Assembly: GCF_002043005.1 (NCBI RefSeq)
Contig: NZ_CP020330.1
Span: 1,200,501 to 1,264,500 of the forward strand
Source of the DNA: Martelella mediterranea DSM 17316
GTDB taxonomy: Bacteria; Pseudomonadota; Alphaproteobacteria; Rhizobiales; Rhizobiaceae
Direction: 5' to 3'
Length of the DNA stretch: 64,000 bases
Positions 8,632 through 17,613 of this stretch are shown piece after piece (position 1 is the stretch's first letter; each line of letters begins with the position of its first letter). The position numbers and the translations under genes are program-made. Below the pieces are notes generated by a model, which saw only the letters and a program-made list of their open reading frames with translations, had not been told where the DNA came from and searched no databases.

Positions 8632-9570
8632 ATGATGGACGCTGAAACGAACGCATATCCGCGCGAACTTGTGGGTTACGGCCGCAATCCGCCGGACCCG
8701 AAATGGCCGGGCGAGGCCAATATCGCCGTGCAGTTCGTGATCAATTACGAGGAGGGCGGCGAGAGCTGCATTCTCGATGGCGACCCGGCGTCGGAATGCC
8801 TGCTGTCGGAAATCGTCGGCGCCGAGGCTTGGCCCGGCCAGCGCAACATGAACATGGAATCGCTCTATGAATATGGTTCGCGCGCCGGTTTCTGGCGGCT
8901 GTGGCGGCTGTTCACGCGCCTGGAAATCCCGGTCACTGTTTATGGCGTGACCCAGGCGATGGCGCGCAACCCGGAAGCGGTCGCCGCGATGAAGGAGGCG
9001 AACTGGGAAATCGCAAGCCACGGCCTCAGATGGCTGGAATACAAGGATTTCGACATCGACACCGAGCGCGCCCATATCCGCGAGGCGGTGCGGCTTCATA
9101 CCGAAATCACCGGCGAGCGGCCCTATGGCCTCTATCAGGGCAAGCCCTCGGTCAACACGCTGGACCTCGTGATGGAAGAGGGCGGTTTCCTCTATTCCTC
9201 CGACACCTATGCCGACGATCTGCCCTACTGGGTGCGCACCCAGGACGGCAAGCCGTTCCTGCGCATCCCCTATACGCTCGACAATAACGACATGCGCTTC
9301 GCCACGCCGCAGGGGTTCAATTCCGGCGAGCAGTTCTTCACCTATCTGAAGGACGCCTTCGATACGCTCTACGACGAAGGCCGCGAGGGCGCGCCGAAGA
9401 TGATGTCGATCGGGCTGCACTGCCGCCTTGTCGGCAAGCCGGGTCGGCTGGCGGGGCTGAAGCGCTTCCTCGATTATGTCCAGAACCACGACAAGGTCTG
9501 GCTGGCGAAGCGGATCGAGATCGCGCGCCACTGGTATGAAAACCACCTGCCGCAGGAGGATGCGCAATGA
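8632..9570 (+). CDS. puuE: Allantoinase PuuE (polysaccharide deacetylase family)
   Basis: Hydrolyses allantoin to allantoate; this metal-dependent allantoinase belongs to the polysaccharide-deacetylase (NodB-homology) family, not the dihydroorotase-like one. The 312 residues contain the family segments VGYGRNPPDPKWPG, INYEEGGE (near residue 39), EIASHGLRW and SIGLHCRLVGKPGR. Two ATGs stand together at 8632 and 8635 after TTGAGGGC. The frame is open further upstream without conserved sequence. The stop overlaps uraD by 4 bp (ATGA), so translation is probably coupled. First gene of the allantoin-degrading operon. Confidence 0.93.
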   Translation: MMDAETNAYPRELVGYGRNPPDPKWPGEANIAVQFVINYEEGGESCILDGDPASECLLSEIVGAEAWPGQRNMNMESLYEYGSRAGFWRLWRLFTRLEIPVTVYGVTQAMARNPEAVAAMKEANWEIASHGLRWLEYKDFDIDTERAHIREAVRLHTEITGERPYGLYQGKPSVNTLDLVMEEGGFLYSSDTYADDLPYWVRTQDGKPFLRIPYTLDNNDMRFATPQGFNSGEQFFTYLKDAFDTLYDEGREGAPKMMSIGLHCRLVGKPGRLAGLKRFLDYVQNHDKVWLAKRIEIARHWYENHLPQEDAQ

Positions 9571-10061
9571 TTGCCCGCGATGCATTCGTCAGCCGTTTCG
9601 GCGGCGTCTACGAGCACTCCCCGTTCATCGCCGAGCGGGCCTATGACCAGGGACTGGTCCATGAGCCGTTGACCGCAACGGGCGTTGCCGACGCGCTTGC
9701 GACGGTGTTCCGGGAGGCGCCCGAGGATGAACGACTCGGCGTGCTGCGCGCCCATCCCGACCTTGCCGGCAAGCTTGCGATTGCGGGTGGGCTGACCGAG
9801 GAAAGCCGCCGTGAGCAGGCGGGCGCGGGCCTCGACCGGCTGTCGCCTGAAGAGCATGCGGAGTTTACTGAGCTCAATTCAGCCTATATAGACAAGTTCA
9901 ACTTTCCTTTCATTATTGCGGTCAGCGGCCTCAATAAGGACGATATTCTCTCCGCCTTCCGGCGACGGATCGACAGTTCCGAAGCCGTCGAGCTTGAAAC
10001 AGCCTGTGCTGAGGTCGAGAAGATCGCCGGTCTCAGGCTGCGCAACATGCTCTCGGAGTAA
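9567..10061 (+). CDS. uraD: OHCU decarboxylase
   Basis: Decarboxylates 2-oxo-4-hydroxy-4-carboxy-5-ureidoimidazoline to S-allantoin, the last step of urate oxidation. 164 residues, the usual single-domain length. Family features are the RAHPDLAGKLA motif with its catalytic His near residue 68, the LNSAYIDKFNFPFI segment near 113, and ALATVFR before the motif. It starts within the puuE stop and is followed 3 bp later by alc, which has CGGAG before its ATG. The enzyme removes the unstable product of UraH, encoded three genes downstream. Confidence 0.95.
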   Translation: MIARDAFVSRFGGVYEHSPFIAERAYDQGLVHEPLTATGVADALATVFREAPEDERLGVLRAHPDLAGKLAIAGGLTEESRREQAGAGLDRLSPEEHAEFTELNSAYIDKFNFPFIIAVSGLNKDDILSAFRRRIDSSEAVELETACAEVEKIAGLRLRNMLSE

Positions 10062-10064
10062 ACC

Positions 10065-11096
10065 ATGTCAGAACAAGAAACGTCCGTTGCCCTGCCCGAT
10101 TTCGCGGTCGGCGCGATCAACCTTGCCTCCGCCCGGCTGGGCGCGCGGGCGATCTACGCCACGGACCAGTTCTTCGCGCCGCTTGCCCGCATGCTGAAGG
10201 ATGACGCCGCCGTTTTCCTGCCCGGCGAATATGACGAGCACGGCAAGTGGATGGACGGCTGGGAAAGTCGCCGCAAGCGCGTGCCCGGCCATGACTGGGC
10301 GATCATCAGGCTCGCCATGCCCGGTCGCATCCGCGGTTTCGATGTCGATACCAGCTATTTCACCGGCAATTATCCGCCGCAGTGTTCGATCGAGGGCTGC
10401 TTCATGGAAAGCGGCGAACCGGACGAGAACGCCGACTGGCAGGAGGTGCTTGCGCGCGTCGATCTCGGCCCCGACAAGCATCATTATTTCGAGATGGATC
10501 AGGACACCCGCCAGAAGGTGTTCACGCATCTGCGCCTGCACATCTTCCCGGATGGCGGCATTGCGCGGCTCAGGGTCTACGGTTCGGCCTATTTCAACTG
10601 GGAGAAGGTCGGCGAGAACGAGGAGATCGATCTCGCCTATATCTTCGGCGGCACCCATGCGCTGCATTGGTCGGATGCCCATTATGGCCATCCCGACCGC
10701 ATGCTCGCCCCCGGTCGCGGCGTCAATATGGGTGATGGCTGGGAAACCGCGCGCCGCCGCGGGCCGGGGCATGACTGGGTGATCTTCAAGCTCGGCCATC
10801 CCGGCATCATCCGGCGCGCCGTTGTCGATACCGCCCATTTCAAGGGCAATTATCCCGATACCTGCATGCTGCTCGGCGCCAACCTGCCGGAGCAGAAGGA
10901 CGTGTTCAGCATGGAGGAGATCGAAGCCTCGGAGCACTGGCAGCCGATCCTTGAACAGACCAAGCTGCAGGCCGATCATATCCATGAGTTCGGCGGCAGC
11001 GCTGTCGCCGATATCGGCGCGGTCACCCATGTGCGGCTCGCGATCTTCCCCGATGGCGGCATCAGCCGGCTGAGGCTCTACGGGGTGAAGGCATGA
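10065..11096 (+). CDS. alc: Allantoicase
   Basis: Cleaves allantoate to ureidoglycolate and urea. The 343-residue protein shows the duplicated jelly-roll layout of the family. Repeat 1 has [18 protein letters not shown] and [11 protein letters not shown]. Repeat 2 has [17 protein letters not shown] and [11 protein letters not shown]. Both repeats end in an IFPDGGI(A/S)RLR(V/L)YG segment. It overlaps allA by 4 bp. Its presence means that urea, not ammonia, is released at this step, unlike the allantoate amidohydrolase route. Confidence 0.95.
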   Translation: MSEQETSVALPDFAVGAINLASARLGARAIYATDQFFAPLARMLKDDAAVFLPGEYDEHGKWMDGWESRRKRVPGHDWAIIRLAMPGRIRGFDVDTSYFTGNYPPQCSIEGCFMESGEPDENADWQEVLARVDLGPDKHHYFEMDQDTRQKVFTHLRLHIFPDGGIARLRVYGSAYFNWEKVGENEEIDLAYIFGGTHALHWSDAHYGHPDRMLAPGRGVNMGDGWETARRRGPGHDWVIFKLGHPGIIRRAVVDTAHFKGNYPDTCMLLGANLPEQKDVFSMEEIEASEHWQPILEQTKLQADHIHEFGGSAVADIGAVTHVRLAIFPDGGISRLRLYGVKA

Positions 11097-11590
11097 GAAA
11101 GCTGGCGCTTGAACGGCTGACGCCGGCGGCGTTCGCGCCGTTCGGCACCGTGATTGCGCCGGACCCGGCGAAAGCCAGGATGATCAATGGCGGCACGACC
11201 ACGCGGTTTCACGCGTTGGCCCGCGCCGAGGCTTTAGGCGAGGGGGCAGCGGTGATCCTCAACATCTTCCGGGGCGAGCCGCGCCGCTTTCCCTATACGG
11301 TCGATATGATGGAGCGCCATCCGCTCGGGAGCCAGAGCTTCTCGCCGCTGTCGTCGCGTCCCTTTCTGGTGGTGGTCGCCGAAGATGAAGGCGGCGTGCC
11401 GTCCATCCCGCGCGTGTTTTTCGCCGAAAGCGGGCAGGGCGTGAACTATAATGCCAATGTCTGGCATCATCCGCTGATGGCGCTCGGCGAGACCAGCGAT
11501 TTTCTGGTTGTCGATCGCGCCGGGCCGGGCGACAATCTGGAGGAGTATTTTTACTCCGATCCGTTCATCATCGAGGAGGCAACCCCATGA
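11093..11590 (+). CDS. allA: Ureidoglycolate lyase
   Basis: Splits ureidoglycolate to glyoxylate and urea, the final step of the pathway. 165 residues, typical. Family features include the start [16 protein letters not shown], the [15 protein letters not shown] segment near residue 70 and [12 protein letters not shown] near residue 121, with the two histidines expected in the cupin-like active site. The start overlaps the alc stop (ATGA) and the stop overlaps the uraH start. Confidence 0.94.
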   Translation: MRKLALERLTPAAFAPFGTVIAPDPAKARMINGGTTTRFHALARAEALGEGAAVILNIFRGEPRRFPYTVDMMERHPLGSQSFSPLSSRPFLVVVAEDEGGVPSIPRVFFAESGQGVNYNANVWHHPLMALGETSDFLVVDRAGPGDNLEEYFYSDPFIIEEATP

Positions 11591-11943
11591 CCGGCCTGAC
11601 CACCCATGTTCTCGACACCGCGCTCGGCCAGCCGGCCTCCGAGATGAAGATCGATCTCTACCGCATCAACGGCGCGGAGCGCATCTTTCTGAAGACCGTT
11701 TACACCAATGATGATGGCCGGATCGATGGCGGCGCGATGCTGACATCGGAAGAAGTCGAGCCGGGCCAGTACGAACTCGTTTTCCATGCCGGGGATTATC
11801 TCAGGCGCACCGGCGCGACGTTAACTGAGCCTGCCTTCCTGGAAGATATCCCGCTGCGTTTCGCGATCGCCGATGTCACCGCGCATTACCATGTGCCGCT
11901 GCTGGTCTCGGCCCACGCCTATTCCACCTATCGGGGTAGCTGA
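11587..11943 (+). CDS. uraH: 5-Hydroxyisourate hydrolase (transthyretin-like)
   Basis: Hydrolyses 5-hydroxyisourate, the product of PuuD, to OHCU. 118 residues. The N-terminal signature [14 protein letters not shown] and the C-terminal signature YSTYRGS are intact, including the terminal Tyr-Arg-Gly-Ser that distinguishes these enzymes from transthyretin. There is no Tat or Sec signal, so it should be cytoplasmic. GAGGAGG lies before the ATG. The gene touches the following phosphoesterase gene (TGATG). Confidence 0.95.
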   Translation: MTGLTTHVLDTALGQPASEMKIDLYRINGAERIFLKTVYTNDDGRIDGGAMLTSEEVEPGQYELVFHAGDYLRRTGATLTEPAFLEDIPLRFAIADVTAHYHVPLLVSAHAYSTYRGS

Positions 11944-12683
11944 TGAAGATCGCCGCGATCGCCGATATTCACGGCAATATCGACGCGCTCGAGGCCGTGC
12001 TTGCCGATATGGAGCAGCATCAACCTGATCTGATCGTCAATCTCGGCGACAGCCTGTCCGGCCCGCTCACCGCTGGCGAAACCGCCGACCGCCTGCTGCC
12101 GCTTCGGCTCACCACGGTGCGCGGCAATCACGATCGCGCGCTGGTCGACCGGCCTTTCGAGGACATGGGCGACTGGGAAAAGCCGATCTTCGGCGAGCTT
12201 TCGGACGAGCATCTGCAATGGATCCGCGACATGCCGAGCGCCGCCGTGGTGGCGCAGGAGGTCTATCTCTGCCACGCCACGCCGAAGAATGACGAGGTCA
12301 TGTGGCTGGAGGAACTGCTCGACAATGGCCGCTTCACGCTGCGCGGACAGACGGAGATCGAGGCCCTTGCCGCCGGCGTCACCTATCCGTTGATCCTGTG
12401 CGGCCACAGCCATGTCGCCCGCTCGGTGATGCTCGCCGATGGCCGCCTGATCGTCAATCCGGGCTCCGTCGGCTGCCCGGGCTTTGCCTACCACATCCCC
12501 GTCGACCACAAGCTCGAAACCGCCACCCCGTTTGCCTGCTACGCGCTCATCGAGAAAACGGAAATGGGTTGGACCCCGACCTTCCGCCAGGTGCGTTACG
12601 ATACCGCGCGGATGGTTTCGATGGCGCGGGAACGGGGATATGAGGACTGGGCAAACGTGCTGGCGACGGGCTGGGTCGGGTAA
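11943..12683 (+). CDS. Metallophosphoesterase (YfcE/calcineurin-like)
   Basis: A 246-residue two-metal phosphoesterase. The family motifs occur in order: DIHGN near residue 8, GDSLSGP near residue 36, RGNHDR near residue 61, CHATP near residue 101 and GHSH near residue 157. It is the last gene of the purine operon, joined by a TGATG junction, so it is probably co-transcribed. Whether it acts in purine breakdown (for example on a nucleotide) or only travels with the operon cannot be told. A pair of inverted repeats follows and may end transcription. Confidence 0.82.
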   Translation: MKIAAIADIHGNIDALEAVLADMEQHQPDLIVNLGDSLSGPLTAGETADRLLPLRLTTVRGNHDRALVDRPFEDMGDWEKPIFGELSDEHLQWIRDMPSAAVVAQEVYLCHATPKNDEVMWLEELLDNGRFTLRGQTEIEALAAGVTYPLILCGHSHVARSVMLADGRLIVNPGSVGCPGFAYHIPVDHKLETATPFACYALIEKTEMGWTPTFRQVRYDTARMVSMARERGYEDWANVLATGWVG

Positions 12684-12735
12684 TTACGCGCACGGACTGG
12701 CGGCATGTAGCCTCGCCGCACAGCCCCCCAATCTT

Positions 12736-12869
12736 CTCGCCCCGGAGGGGAGAGATGTCGCGACAGCGACAGTGAGGGGGGAGAGTATCCCCTCGAACGC
12801 CCTCACGAATGGATATGCCGCCCCACCCTCACTGCCCCTTTCGGGGCATCTCTCCCGCCAGCGGGAGAG
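12736..12869. repeat. Inverted pair of a dispersed alphaproteobacterial intergenic repeat
   Basis: Copy 1 (12736-12780) and copy 2 (12826-12869, reverse orientation) share the pattern GGGGAGAGATG, then GGGGCAGTGAGGG or a variant. Each contains its own small hairpin, and the pair could fold into one large hairpin. This CCGG/GGGGAGAGATG...CAGTGAGGG repeat is familiar between genes of many Hyphomicrobiales. It lies between the convergent phosphoesterase and lldD genes. Confidence 0.65.
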
Positions 12870-12926
12870 AGTATTGGGAGCAAGCGGCCTGTCTCCCCGA
12901 GGGACCAAGCGCCCTTCTGTCGCCCC

Positions 12927-14075
12927 TCAAAAATCCACCTTCGCGATGATGCTGCGGTCGATTTCCTCGATGTCGCGCTTGCCGCAGAGCGCCATGGTCA
13001 CGTCGAGTTCCTTGCGCAGGATTTCGAGGGCGCGGGTGACGCCTTTTTTGCCCATGGCGCCGAGGCCGTAGAGATAGGGGCGGCCGATATAGGTGCCCCT
13101 GGCGCCGAGCGCGCGGGCCTTCAGGATATCCTGGCCGGAGCGGATGCCGCCATCCATGTGGATTTCGATCTCGCCGCCGACTTCATCCACGATCTTCGGC
13201 AGCATCGAGATCGAGGACAGCGCGCCGTCGAGCTGGCGGCCGCCATGGTTGGAGACGATGATGGCATCGGCGCCGGTCTTGGCCGCCATTGCGGCGTCCT
13301 CGGTGTCGAGCACGCCCTTGAGGATCAGCTTGCCGCCCCAGCGCTCGCGGATCCATTCCACATCCGTCCATGAGAGCCGCGTATCGAACTGTTCGGCTGT
13401 CCAGACGGCGAGCGAGGACAGGTCGGAGGAGGCTGGCGCGTGGCCGACGATATTGCGGAATGAGCGGCGCTTGGTCTGCAGCATGTCCAGCGCCCAGAAC
13501 GGGCGGGTGCCGACCTGCCAGACATGTTTCGGCGTGAATTTCGGCGGGGTCGAGAGGCCGTTGACAAGGTCCTTGTGGCGCTGGCCGAGGATCTGCAGGT
13601 CGAGGGTCAGCACCAGAGCGCTGCAGCCGGCGGCCTTGGCGCGGCCGATCAGGCTTTCGACAAAGCCCCGGTCCTTCATCACATAGAGCTGAAACCAGAA
13701 CGGCTTGGTCGTGTGTTCGGCGACGTCCTCGATCGAGCAGACGCTCATGGTTGAAAGGGTAAACGGAACGCCCGCTTCCTCCGCTGCCTGGGCGGCGAGG
13801 ATTTCACCGTCTGCATGCTGCATGCCGCAAAGCCCGGTGGGGGCGAGCGCGACCGGCATCGAGACGTTCTCGCCGATCATGGTGGAGGCAAGCGAACGGT
13901 TCGACATGTCGACCAGAACCCGCTGGCGCAGGTGGATCTTGGCAAAATCCGCCTCATTGGCGCGATAGGTGCTTTCCGTCCATGCGCCGCTGTCGGCGTA
14001 GTCGTAAAACATCTTCGGCACGCGCCATTTGGCCCGCTTCTTCAGGTCGGCAATGGTCAAAGGCTCCGAGAACAT
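12927..14075 (-). CDS. lldD: FMN-dependent alpha-hydroxy acid dehydrogenase (L-lactate dehydrogenase LldD)
   Basis: Oxidises L-lactate to pyruvate and feeds electrons to the quinone pool; the protein is membrane-associated. 382 residues, FMN-binding TIM barrel. Motifs are LAPTGLCGMQHADGE near residue 80, FQLYVMKDR, LTLDLQILGQRHKD, the catalytic SNHGGRQLDGA near residue 275 and HMDGGIRSGQDILKA. The start is the ATG at 14075, since GGAGG stands 5 bases before it; an in-frame ATG at 14093 has no ribosome site. It follows guaD by 64 bp on the same strand. A glycolate oxidase role is possible given the glyoxylate made by the purine genes, but the sequence looks like LldD. Confidence 0.85.
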   Translation of the reverse strand: MFSEPLTIADLKKRAKWRVPKMFYDYADSGAWTESTYRANEADFAKIHLRQRVLVDMSNRSLASTMIGENVSMPVALAPTGLCGMQHADGEILAAQAAEEAGVPFTLSTMSVCSIEDVAEHTTKPFWFQLYVMKDRGFVESLIGRAKAAGCSALVLTLDLQILGQRHKDLVNGLSTPPKFTPKHVWQVGTRPFWALDMLQTKRRSFRNIVGHAPASSDLSSLAVWTAEQFDTRLSWTDVEWIRERWGGKLILKGVLDTEDAAMAAKTGADAIIVSNHGGRQLDGALSSISMLPKIVDEVGGEIEIHMDGGIRSGQDILKARALGARGTYIGRPYLYGLGAMGKKGVTRALEILRKELDVTMALCGKRDIEEIDRSIIAKVDF

Positions 14076-14139
14076 GATTTCCTCCAGCATCAAATATAAA
14101 TAGTCTTATCACATATGAGCGATGGTCTGCCAAGCCGCG

Positions 14140-15438
14140 TCATATCGCCGATTTGGCCGGCCTGCCGGCAATATAGGTCTCGGCGATCGCCCGGTCGTCG
14201 CCGAGCGTCTGCAGCAGGAAAAGCTCCTCGGCAAGCGTGCTGGCGGCCTCCATCTTCAGCGCCATGGCAGGGGTCGCGCGCGCATCCAGCACGACGATAT
14301 CGGCATCGGTGCCCGGTTCCAGCGTGCCGATCCTGTCGGCAAGGCCAAGCGCCTCGGCATTGCCGCGTGTCATGTGGAAAAAGCTCTCCAGCGGCGTCAG
14401 CCTTTCGCCGCGCAACTGCTGGATCTTGTAGGCCTCGTCCATGGTCTTCAGCATCGAATAGCTGGTGCCGCCGCCGATATCGGTGGCGACCGCGATGCGC
14501 ACCGGCCTGTCGCGGCGCTCGAATTCCTTCAATGGAAACAGGCCGGAGCCGAGGAACAGGTTGGATGTCGGGCAGTGGACGGCGACCGCGCCGGTTTCCG
14601 ACAGCGCATCGCGTTCGCGCTCCGAAAGGTGGATCGCGTGGCCGAGCAGCATGTTCTCCCGCAACAGACCGTAATGCGCGTAGATATCGGTATAGTCCTT
14701 CGCCTTCGGATAGAGCGAGCAGGCGAACTCGATCTCCGCCAGGTTTTCCGACAGATGCGTCTGGATATGCAGGTCGGGGAATTCGCGGGCGAGTGTCGCC
14801 GCCATCTCCATTTGCTCCGGCGTGGAGGTGATCGCAAAGCGCGGCGAGATCACCACATGGTTGCGGCCCTTGCCGTGCCATTCGGCGATCACGGCCCTGG
14901 TGTCGTCATAGCTTGTCTGCGGCGTATCGGTGAGCGCATCCGGGGCGTTGCGGTCCATCATCACCTTGCCGCCGAGCATCAGCATGTTGCGGCGCTGGGC
15001 TTCCGCGAAATAGGCGTCGGCGGAGGCCTTATGGACCGAGCAATAGGCGACGGCGGTGGTCGTGCCCTGGCGGATCATCTCGTCAAAGAAGGAAACGGCA
15101 ATCCGCGCGCCGTGCGCGGGATCGGAAAAGCGCTGTTCCTCGACGAAGGTGTAGGTGTTGAGCCATTCCAGCAGGTTCGCGGCATAGGAGCCGATCACCT
15201 GCATTTGCGGAAAGTGCAGATGGGTGTCGATCAGGCCCGGCAGGATAAGATGCGGGCGATGGTCGACGATCGCGACGTCTTCCGGGGCCTCGGCCCTGAT
15301 ATCGGCAAACGCGCCGCAAGCGGTGATGCGGCCGCCTTCGATCAGCAGCCCGCCATCTTCCTCGTAAAGATAGCTCGCCGTATCCGAGAGGTCCTCGGGG
15401 CGGCGGTGAAACGACAGCAACCGCCCCCTGAGGATCAT
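14140..15438 (-). CDS. guaD: Guanine deaminase
   Basis: Deaminates guanine to xanthine, feeding XdhAB. A 432-residue amidohydrolase. The zinc-site motif LPGLIDTHLHFPQ is near residue 67, followed by VEEQRFSD, THLSENLAEI near residue 227 and CPTSNLFLGSGLFPL. The late aspartate lies in VATDIGGGTSYSM. I chose the ATG at 15438 because it overlaps the puuD stop (ATGA); an in-frame ATG at 15471 would add 11 residues without conservation. Co-transcription with puuD and the xdh genes is likely. Confidence 0.93.
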   Translation of the reverse strand: MILRGRLLSFHRRPEDLSDTASYLYEEDGGLLIEGGRITACGAFADIRAEAPEDVAIVDHRPHLILPGLIDTHLHFPQMQVIGSYAANLLEWLNTYTFVEEQRFSDPAHGARIAVSFFDEMIRQGTTTAVAYCSVHKASADAYFAEAQRRNMLMLGGKVMMDRNAPDALTDTPQTSYDDTRAVIAEWHGKGRNHVVISPRFAITSTPEQMEMAATLAREFPDLHIQTHLSENLAEIEFACSLYPKAKDYTDIYAHYGLLRENMLLGHAIHLSERERDALSETGAVAVHCPTSNLFLGSGLFPLKEFERRDRPVRIAVATDIGGGTSYSMLKTMDEAYKIQQLRGERLTPLESFFHMTRGNAEALGLADRIGTLEPGTDADIVVLDARATPAMALKMEAASTLAEELFLLQTLGDDRAIAETYIAGRPAKSAI

Positions 15439-16673
15439 TCGCTCTTTGCCTGCGTGCTCGACCTGTACCATGCCACCAGCTTCGCCCGTTCGTCCGGCGT
15501 CATGCCGGTTACGTTCCCCGGAGGCATGGCATGGCTGCGGCCGGCCTGCAAGTAAATCTGGTTGGCGCGCGCGGCGATTTCCGCGTCGGTCTCGAAGCGG
15601 ACATTGAGCGGCGGGCGGTGAATGCCCTCATAGACGGGCTCGGCCATGTGGCACATCGAACAGCGCGTCGAGACCACCTGCTTGGCGTCGGCGAAATGCG
15701 GGTCCTGCGCGAATTTCTCGAAGGCCGGCGCGACCGCCATGTCGGGGTTTTCCGCCTTGAAGAATTGCGGCGAGGTGGACAGCCACATGATCACGATGAA
15801 GATGAGCGCGGTCAGCAGCCAGGTCCAGTTTGGCTGACCCTTGCGGGCATGCACGGTGTTGAAATAGTGCCTTATGGTGACGCCCATCAGGAACACCAGC
15901 GATGCGATGATCCAGCTATATGTGGTCGCGAATGCCAGCGGATAGTGGTTCGACAGCATGAAGAAGATGACCGGCAGCGTCAGGTAGTTGTTGTGCAGCG
16001 AGCGCTGCTTGGCCTCCTTGCCGAGCTTCGGATCGGGCGTCTTGCCAGCCTTCAGATCGGCGACCACGATCTTCTGGTTGGGGATGATCACGAAGAACAC
16101 ATTGGCGGTCATGATCGTCGCGGTGAACGCGCCCATATGCAGGAAGGCCGCGCGGCCGGTGAAGAGATGCGAGTAGCCCCAGGCCATGAACACCAGCAGC
16201 ACATAGAGCAGCAGCATCAAGCCTATGGTGTGCTTGCCGAGCGGCGATTTGCAGAGATAGTGATAGAACAGCCAGCCGATCGACAGCGACGCCAGCGAGA
16301 TCAGGATGGCGACCGGGGCGGAGACGTCGAGCACGCTGCGATTGACCAGGAACAGGTCCGCGCCGCCATAATAGACAAGCGCCAGCATCAGGAAGCCGGA
16401 CATCCACGTGAAATAGGATTCCCATTTGAACCAGATCAGGTGCTCCGGCATGTGCTCGGGCGCGACCATGTATTTCTGGATATTGTAGAACCCGCCGCCA
16501 TGGACCTGCCATTCCTCGCCGGAAACGCCTTCCGGCAGGCCGGGGCGGGCGACCAGACCGAGATCGAGCGCGATGAAATAGAAGGAAGAGCCGATCCAGG
16601 CGATGGCCGTGATGACATGCAGCCAGCGCACGGCGAATTGCGCCCACTCCCAGATGATGGCGAGTTCAAACAT
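15435..16673 (-). CDS. puuD: Membrane urate oxidase with C-terminal cytochrome c (PuuD)
   Basis: Oxidises urate to 5-hydroxyisourate in the membrane and passes electrons to its own c-type haem instead of making hydrogen peroxide from oxygen. 412 residues. The N-terminal 300 residues contain about eight hydrophobic helices, with family segments AWIGSSFYFIALD near residue 25 and VHGGGFYNIQKY near residue 57. The C-terminal domain holds the haem site CSMCH near residue 340 and the axial-Met region HAMPPGN. No soluble uricase gene is seen, so this is the urate step of the cluster. Confidence 0.93.
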   Translation of the reverse strand: MFELAIIWEWAQFAVRWLHVITAIAWIGSSFYFIALDLGLVARPGLPEGVSGEEWQVHGGGFYNIQKYMVAPEHMPEHLIWFKWESYFTWMSGFLMLALVYYGGADLFLVNRSVLDVSAPVAILISLASLSIGWLFYHYLCKSPLGKHTIGLMLLLYVLLVFMAWGYSHLFTGRAAFLHMGAFTATIMTANVFFVIIPNQKIVVADLKAGKTPDPKLGKEAKQRSLHNNYLTLPVIFFMLSNHYPLAFATTYSWIIASLVFLMGVTIRHYFNTVHARKGQPNWTWLLTALIFIVIMWLSTSPQFFKAENPDMAVAPAFEKFAQDPHFADAKQVVSTRCSMCHMAEPVYEGIHRPPLNVRFETDAEIAARANQIYLQAGRSHAMPPGNVTGMTPDERAKLVAWYRSSTQAKSE

Positions 16674-16770
16674 AAAGTGTCCCCAAATCTAATATCCGCG
16701 AGATGATGCGCAATTTCCGCGCGAAAAAAAAGAGATGTTTTGCAAATGATCGCAAATAGATAGGAAGGCG

Positions 16771-17610
16771 TTACCGGGCTGCATCCGCTGTGTGCAGCCT
16801 GCCCGCTTTTGCGGCATGAATGACCGAAATCAGTTCAGCTGCAACCAGAGCGGCAATCACCGCCGGCCGCTTGTCGGAAACCGCGGTGCCGCCGATCGGC
16901 ATCACAAGGCGGGAAAGCGCGGCCTCGGAGAGCTCCTGTTTTCGGGCGTAGCTCAGAAAGGTTGCGCGTTTGGTCTTCGAGCCGATCATGCCGCAATAGC
17001 GAAGGTCCGCCCGCTTCAGCGCCTCGGTGGCGATCAGGAAATCGAGTGCGTGGTCGTGGGTGAGGATCACCGCCGCGCCACCGGCGGGAATGTTGGCAAC
17101 TTCCGCCTCTGGCAGCGGGGAGATCCGAAGCTCCACGTCCTCGGGCAGCGCCTCGACCATGTCCGGCCGGGTCTCGACAACCACGGTGTTGAAGGGCAGC
17201 GGCGCGAGCGCCGCCGCCAGCGCCGAGCCGACGTGACCGCCGCCGAAGATGAACACCGAGGGCTGGCGGGCGGTCTCTGCCTCAAGCCGCGCCAGGAACG
17301 TCGCGACCGTCGCCGCGTCGGCGACCTCGAATGCCAGTTCCGCACGCCCGCCGCAGCACTGGCCGATCTCCGGGCCGAGCGCGATATCCAGCCGGGTCTC
17401 TGCCGTTCGTCCGGCAAGCAGCGCGCGGGCGTGGTCGATCGCGATATATTCAAGCTGTCCGCCGCCGATCGTGCCTGAGGTCGCGTTGGCCGAGACGGCG
17501 ATCGCGGCCCCGACCTCGCGCGGCGTCGAGCCCTTGATCACGGCGACCGTGACGATGACGGACGGACCGTGCGTCGCGAAGAACCGCCGATATCTCTCCG
17601 CCTCGCCCAT
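16771..17610 (-). CDS. xdhC: Xanthine dehydrogenase accessory protein XdhC
   Basis: Binds the molybdenum cofactor, supports its sulfuration and loads it into XdhB. 279 residues. The N-terminal XdhC domain has VIKGSTPREVGA near residue 23 and TSGTIGGGQLEY near residue 46, with the family's Cys pair in GQCCGG near residue 82. The C-terminal Rossmann-like half has IFGGGHVGSALAAAL near residue 125 and GMIGSKTKRATF. It starts 3 bp after the xdhB stop. The 97-bp gap to puuD is AT-rich but probably internal to the transcription unit. Confidence 0.93.
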   Translation of the reverse strand: MGEAERYRRFFATHGPSVIVTVAVIKGSTPREVGAAIAVSANATSGTIGGGQLEYIAIDHARALLAGRTAETRLDIALGPEIGQCCGGRAELAFEVADAATVATFLARLEAETARQPSVFIFGGGHVGSALAAALAPLPFNTVVVETRPDMVEALPEDVELRISPLPEAEVANIPAGGAAVILTHDHALDFLIATEALKRADLRYCGMIGSKTKRATFLSYARKQELSEAALSRLVMPIGGTAVSDKRPAVIAALVAAELISVIHAAKAGRLHTADAAR

Positions 17611-17613
17611 GGC

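Noticed and set aside
14122..16706. Long + strand open frames opposite guaD and puuD
   Set aside because: The - strand proteins carry all active-site and haem motifs; the + strand products show none.
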